Below are positions 59,859 to 64,000 of a DNA stretch of 64,000 bases, in pieces (position 1 is the first letter of the stretch; every line of letters begins with the position of its first letter). The stretch is from Mesodorylaimus sp. YZB2_4. Lineage: Eukaryota; Nematoda; Enoplea; Dorylaimida; Dorylaimidae. The DNA lies in assembly GCA_030248295.1 (NCBI GenBank), contig JASANH010000264.1, positions 231,847 through 295,846 on the forward strand. Reading direction: 5' to 3'. Position numbers and translations under genes: made by a program. The notes beneath the pieces were generated by a model. It did no database searches and was not told the origin of the DNA. It saw nothing but the letters and a program-made list of their open reading frames with translations.

Positions 59859-60506
59859 GATATAGCAATGGGTGGCCTACAGGGCCAAGGCAGATTGGGT
59901 CTCGCACACTGTGCCATGGCGTATTCACTCACACATCTGTTTGTAGAATGTAGATGCATGCTTGTGTCAGCATCAAAGCCACAATCTACAAATATATATT
60001 GTGAATAATATCAGGCCTACTGCTGCTGCTGCTTGTTTTTGGACGGGCTCTGCAGTCATTGGTGTCACGCGATGGCAACTCGAGTATCCTCCACTCAACC
60101 CACGGCACCAGATTGGTAGCCTGTAGTTGCACGCGATGCGGCGCGACCTAATGGCATTGCACCACTGGCAGGTTCATTTCGTTTCGAATCGCGGCCTCAA
60201 GAGCAATTTCATAGTAGAAATCTTCCATACTTGCTTCTGTCTTCATATGGCTGCTCAGTTGTTGTCCATTCTGCTGATATGATATGTACACAGAAAAGGC
60301 GGTTTCTGGACTGAAAGTTTTCCATCTGACACAGCACACTTTCTGAAAGTACAGTAACGACTGTTCTTACGCTATCTTTGTAGTGTGGGCCAAGCCTGTG
60401 AGTGCCTCTTATCTACAGTACAAGGAATGGGCGAATTACAAATGCTGTCTCCATTTTCTCAGCATATGCCCCCTCGACACTATGATCACAGGTCCATTCT
60501 AAATAT

Positions 60507-60707
60507 TACCGTATTTCCTCTAAATTCTCGCCGGGGAGAAATTTTTCAAATGCGTCCCAGGCGGGGGAGAATAACCAGATTTCCAGGGGGGGGGGGGGTG
60601 GGAGAATAAAACTCAAACACTTTCCAGATGCCATTATAGAAAGATTAGGGGGGAGAATAAAGATCAATGAGGGTCTAGACGGGGGAGAATTTCGAGGAAA
60701 TACGGTA
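60507..60707. mobile_element. MITE with long terminal inverted repeats
   Basis: The left end TACCGTATTTCCTCTAAATT (from 60507) is mirrored at the right end by AATTTCGAGGAAATACGGTA (ending 60707), with TA at both tips as expected for a TA target site. GGGGGAGAATAA.A units recur inside, and a run of 13 G lies at 60586-60598. At 201 bases and without coding capacity it is a non-autonomous element of the mariner/Tc1-like or related TA-inserting type. Confidence 0.9.
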
Positions 60708-61316
60708 CACAGTACGCTTCGTCGAGGCGACTGGCAATCGATACTCTGAACGGAGTCGGCAGATAAGCGCGTGACCTGTCTGAGTGATGTTTCAGCGATG
60801 GACTAGGTCGGAAGACTTGGCTAGCTTCCCTAGGTTATTGTTGTGGCGCTAAAGCTCGGCCGGTCCAGAAAACGCAGAAGCTTGCAATTGCCTAATTTTT
60901 TCTCAGTGCCAACACTGACAATAAGAGCTGATGGCTCATGTTCTAGACACCCCTTGCCCCATCCATTTAATGAGCCACTCACAATCAAGTTCAGTTCGAG
61001 TCGAATGCTCGCACCGCATTTATTGGGATTAACCTGAGGTCTCTCTTGCCCTGTAATTGGACTGGCCACATCTACAGCACGTAGCCTTTTATTAAAATGA
61101 AGACTTTGAAGATTGCTCACAAGCTGTGAGGAGGGAGGCGGAGAACATCCTCGACGTACCTGCACGCTAAGCGGATTCTGACATTGCGCCATTGCAAGAA
61201 ATTAGGGCGATCATGCGGCAAAAAAAGTCCATAGAGAGTTGTGTGCAGCCGCGGCCGACCGTAATTGCGGGCAGTTTCGTGCTGATACTGACGAACGGAG
61301 AAGACATTCATGGAGC

Positions 61317-62312
61317 ATGTACACATCCATGAACGAGATCGATATTCACAGGCCCAGTGATTCTGGGTTTATTCTCCTGATCACTGGTCTGCTGGTGATT
61401 GGCGCATCAGGCATTCTGCTCAGTCTGATCACAGTGGTTGTCCTTGCGGCCAGTTAATCCCTGCACACGCCCTGTTTCATTCTGATCGCTGTGGGCGGAG
61501 TTGGCTCGTTTTGTGTCGCCCTTAATTTCCTGGTGAGTGGTGTGGACAATTGGGCCTTCATCTGGGCTTTCATGGCTATAAACGGACTGGCTTGGCCTGC
61601 TTGCTCGTGGGATCGCTGGGTTTCTGGGGCATGCCCTTTCACGCCCAATTGGCATTCGTCGTGGCTGTTGATCGGCTGATCAGCGTCACAGTCCCTATCA
61701 AGTATCGATCGTTGGCGAAACAGTATACGAGGCTTGGCTATCGGATGCGTCTCGTTCAACTCGCTCCAATTAATGATCGCCTTCATAACAGGCCCACTGA
61801 GCAGTCGTGTAACGTGCATCGAATTCCCAAACGCCCTGCACCCGCTCGTTGGGGCAATATTCGGCATACAGAATGTGATTTACTGCGCCGCTGTAGTTCT
61901 GGCCTACGTTGTCATGATCATTTCGTTCCGGTTCAGGCATCTGTTTTCAGCTGCAACGAGTCTACAAGACTCGTTCACCAAACAGCAGCTAGATGTAATG
62001 CCCACAATCAAATTGATGGCAATGCTATACTTGGTCACGGGAGTATTGGCCGATTTGGTGATCAATATCGATATGGATTTCCCACACTTCAGTCTGAAAG
62101 TTATCGGTTCCTTTTTAAAAGAAGCGAGCTCGTTAGTTGAAGGCGGCGCTCTTTTTGTTAGGAACAAAAAGTTTCGTCAATGTTTTGGAAAATTGATCAA
62201 ATGGAAGCAGCATACTGTCGTGCCAGTAGTAAGTCACCCACAACAGGAAATATGCCTGCGTTATTTCCATTTTACTCGCACTGCCATTATTAATTTGCAT
62301 ATATGTACATAG
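61317..62312 (+). pseudogene. Rhodopsin-like 7TM receptor pseudogene
   Basis: Seven hydrophobic segments can be read in order, but in broken frames. TM1 (FILLITGLLVIGASGILLSL) is followed by an in-frame TAA at 61455-61457, exactly in the first intracellular loop before SLHTPCFILIAV (TM2). A frame change near 61590-61610 leads to the TM3 end with AVDRLISVTVPIKY, a DRY-like motif. A second change near 61735 restores the first frame for TM4 (CVSFNSLQLMIAFITG), TM5 (NVIYCAAVVLAYVVMIISFR), TM6 (IKLMAMLYLVTGVLADLVIN) and TM7, ending VRNKKFRQCF. NPxxY is lacking in TM7. It resembles the large chemoreceptor-like families of invertebrates. One stop plus two frameshifts make it non-functional unless the assembly is wrong here. 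Confidence 0.8.
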
Positions 62313-64000
62313 TATGGGTACAGTATAAGCTGAACATTGTGTCTTTATCACACACTTACAGTATCACTAAAGTAAACCCTAAGATTTCTCTCTAACACCA
62401 CGGATTAAAAGCTTAAAAATCACGGCCACACATTCGTCATAGAGTGATCGGTGGTTCGTGTGACCGTTCGTTTTTTATTCCTGTGAATTCTTAAAGATAA
62501 TGCCACCGGAAAATACTTGTTGCAAATTTGTCTGAGACGGGGCAATTATGCAAGGGCAAGACTTTCTAAAGGGTAAATTGACATTATTGGCGAGCAAACC
62601 TCTTAGTCGAATGATTTCAGTCCCGAAATCAACCCAAACACCCTTGCAAATGAAATTTGCTCGACGAGTACAGGTTCTTACCTTTAGCTGAAACATTATG
62701 GTTTTGTGACCACGCAAGGGTTAACCATATGCTACACGTAAATATCCATGCTGGACATACTGCAACCCAGGGGAAACTGAAGGGGAACTGAACAATTAGT
62801 GTCGTGGGGCTATTTTATCTAATTTTTCAAAAAAGTGTTACTACATCGTGGTTTGTACTGCAGCCCTCGTGCTTCTTGTGCAGCCCTTTGTCCTTCGTCC
62901 TCCTGCAATGGCTCCGGTCGGCCACTCTCTGCTACGCCTTCCAGGCTTGGTCGCAGCACTCATTGATTTTCGCGTTGGCAATATCCAATAAAGGGCATAT
63001 TTTCCAGTCTTTTTCAGGGACATATTGCTCAAGAAGTTTCGTGCCAGGAAATTATACTCGAAGGTATTTCCTTCGCACGCGGAGATTAAGTCGAGGACAT
63101 TTGTCCAGAACATGTCGTAGGAGCTAATCGTAAATTCCCTCATGGCTTAGGGATTTTTTGAGCTGCAATCTTTTCGTTTGAATAATAGCCATTTTCTGAG
63201 GCAATAAGTCTTAGTAGACGAGGAGGACTCGAGCATCAAACATTGCCTAGCTAGCCGAGCTAAACACGGGCTGCACGACCTGCTGGTAACAGGGGCGCGG
63301 GCAGTACCTGATTTGCCTGGTTAAAGGAGTCTTGGGCAGGAGGACTCGAAATATTGACACAACTCCGAGAATGAGCCTGGGCGACAGATCAAGACAACAG
63401 CTTCCACGGGTTTAAAGGACGCGCACGGTTAACAGGAATGGGTGTGGTTTAGGAGGGAAGGCATAATGTGTGGTCATGGTTGCAGTGCAGCAGTCTTGGA
63501 AGGCGCAGGTGCTGAGCTCGAATGCAAACCTAGGCATATTTTCCTGTGGGGACTCTGTGATTCGAATGGAACAATGTATTTTGTAATTAGTTAATAGTGT
63601 GAAGCCAGCTAGAGTCCTGACGAGCAAAGAGAAGAAACTGATAATCGATTCGAGGTGAGACGTAAAAAAAAGGAATGGTCACAAAAATGCAAAAAGATTA
63701 ATGCGTTACGCAATCAAGGCGAAAACTGGTCTCCAAACTTGTCAAAACTATCACTCTGACCAACGATTTGCAAGGCCTGTAATATGGAGAACTCTGAACG
63801 CAACGCACCAAGCAAGGCAGAAATAGACGGCGCATTTTACATCTAGAAATGTAAACATGTTTATAAAAGAATACTATTCAGCGGCGTGCCATCCATTCAA
63901 ATCCTGATACGCAATCTTAGCAATATCAACTTCACCTATTGTCAGTCTTTCATCTATCCTTGCTCGACTCGACAAGCACACACAAAATACAAACAGGAAT
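62313..64000. other. Right edge, no gene recognised
   Basis: No convincing coding region. A minus-strand frame at 62841-63143 (contains SACEGNTFEYNFLARNFL) has some protein-like character but no recognisable family. Any gene starting beyond 64000 cannot be judged. Confidence 0.35.

Overview
The window comes from an animal nuclear genome. Genes are split by spliceosomal introns with GT donors and T-rich TTTCAG or TTTTAG acceptors, their products are metazoan, and the space between them is full of tRNA-derived SINEs and miniature inverted-repeat elements. The short pyrimidine-rich acceptors, the many C-type lectin-like genes and a chemoreceptor-like 7TM pseudogene would suit a nematode or related ecdysozoan. 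That is inference; no single feature fixes the clade. No rRNA gene, intact tRNA gene, CRISPR array, reverse transcriptase or intact transposase was seen.

Left part, 1-8.4 kb: mostly repeats (a reversed SINE, a probable MITE at 3.1-3.9 kb, a 43-base direct repeat) plus weak minus-strand coding-like pieces at 1.8-2.9 kb. At 8.43-12.54 kb lies a complete ten-exon gene for the AP-3 adaptor mu subunit. From 12.8 to 25.1 kb runs a block of surface and secreted protein genes: a stray copy of a lectin terminal exon, a four-exon membrane protein with three C-type lectin-like domains (minus strand), a divergently placed single-exon lectin-like type I membrane protein (plus strand), and a seven-exon secreted protein joining a cysteine-rich (CS-alpha-beta-like) module, a von Willebrand D domain and DUF5648 repeats. 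The block looks like a recognition or defence locus, but that role is inferred from domain content only.

Middle part, 25.2-48.9 kb: about 24 kb in which the only convincing gene is an intronless SoxB1 transcription factor (35.95-37.48 kb, minus strand). This gene-poor flank with CCAAT boxes and scattered GTGTAAAGTG words is what a developmental regulator's cis-regulatory domain looks like, though two repeat families also sit in it.

Right part, 48.9-64 kb: another lectin-like gene with a hydrophobic C-terminal tail (possible GPI anchor), two unassigned candidate exons, the complete cytosolic cysteinyl-tRNA synthetase gene with introns loaded with SINE-like repeats, a textbook MITE at 60.5 kb, and a rhodopsin-like 7TM receptor pseudogene with one stop and two frameshifts.

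Housekeeping functions are AP-3 vesicle sorting and tRNA-Cys charging. SoxB1 is a developmental regulator. The rest are rapidly evolving extracellular or membrane proteins. Exon borders are read by eye from splice signals, reading phase and homology to remembered family patterns, without transcript data.
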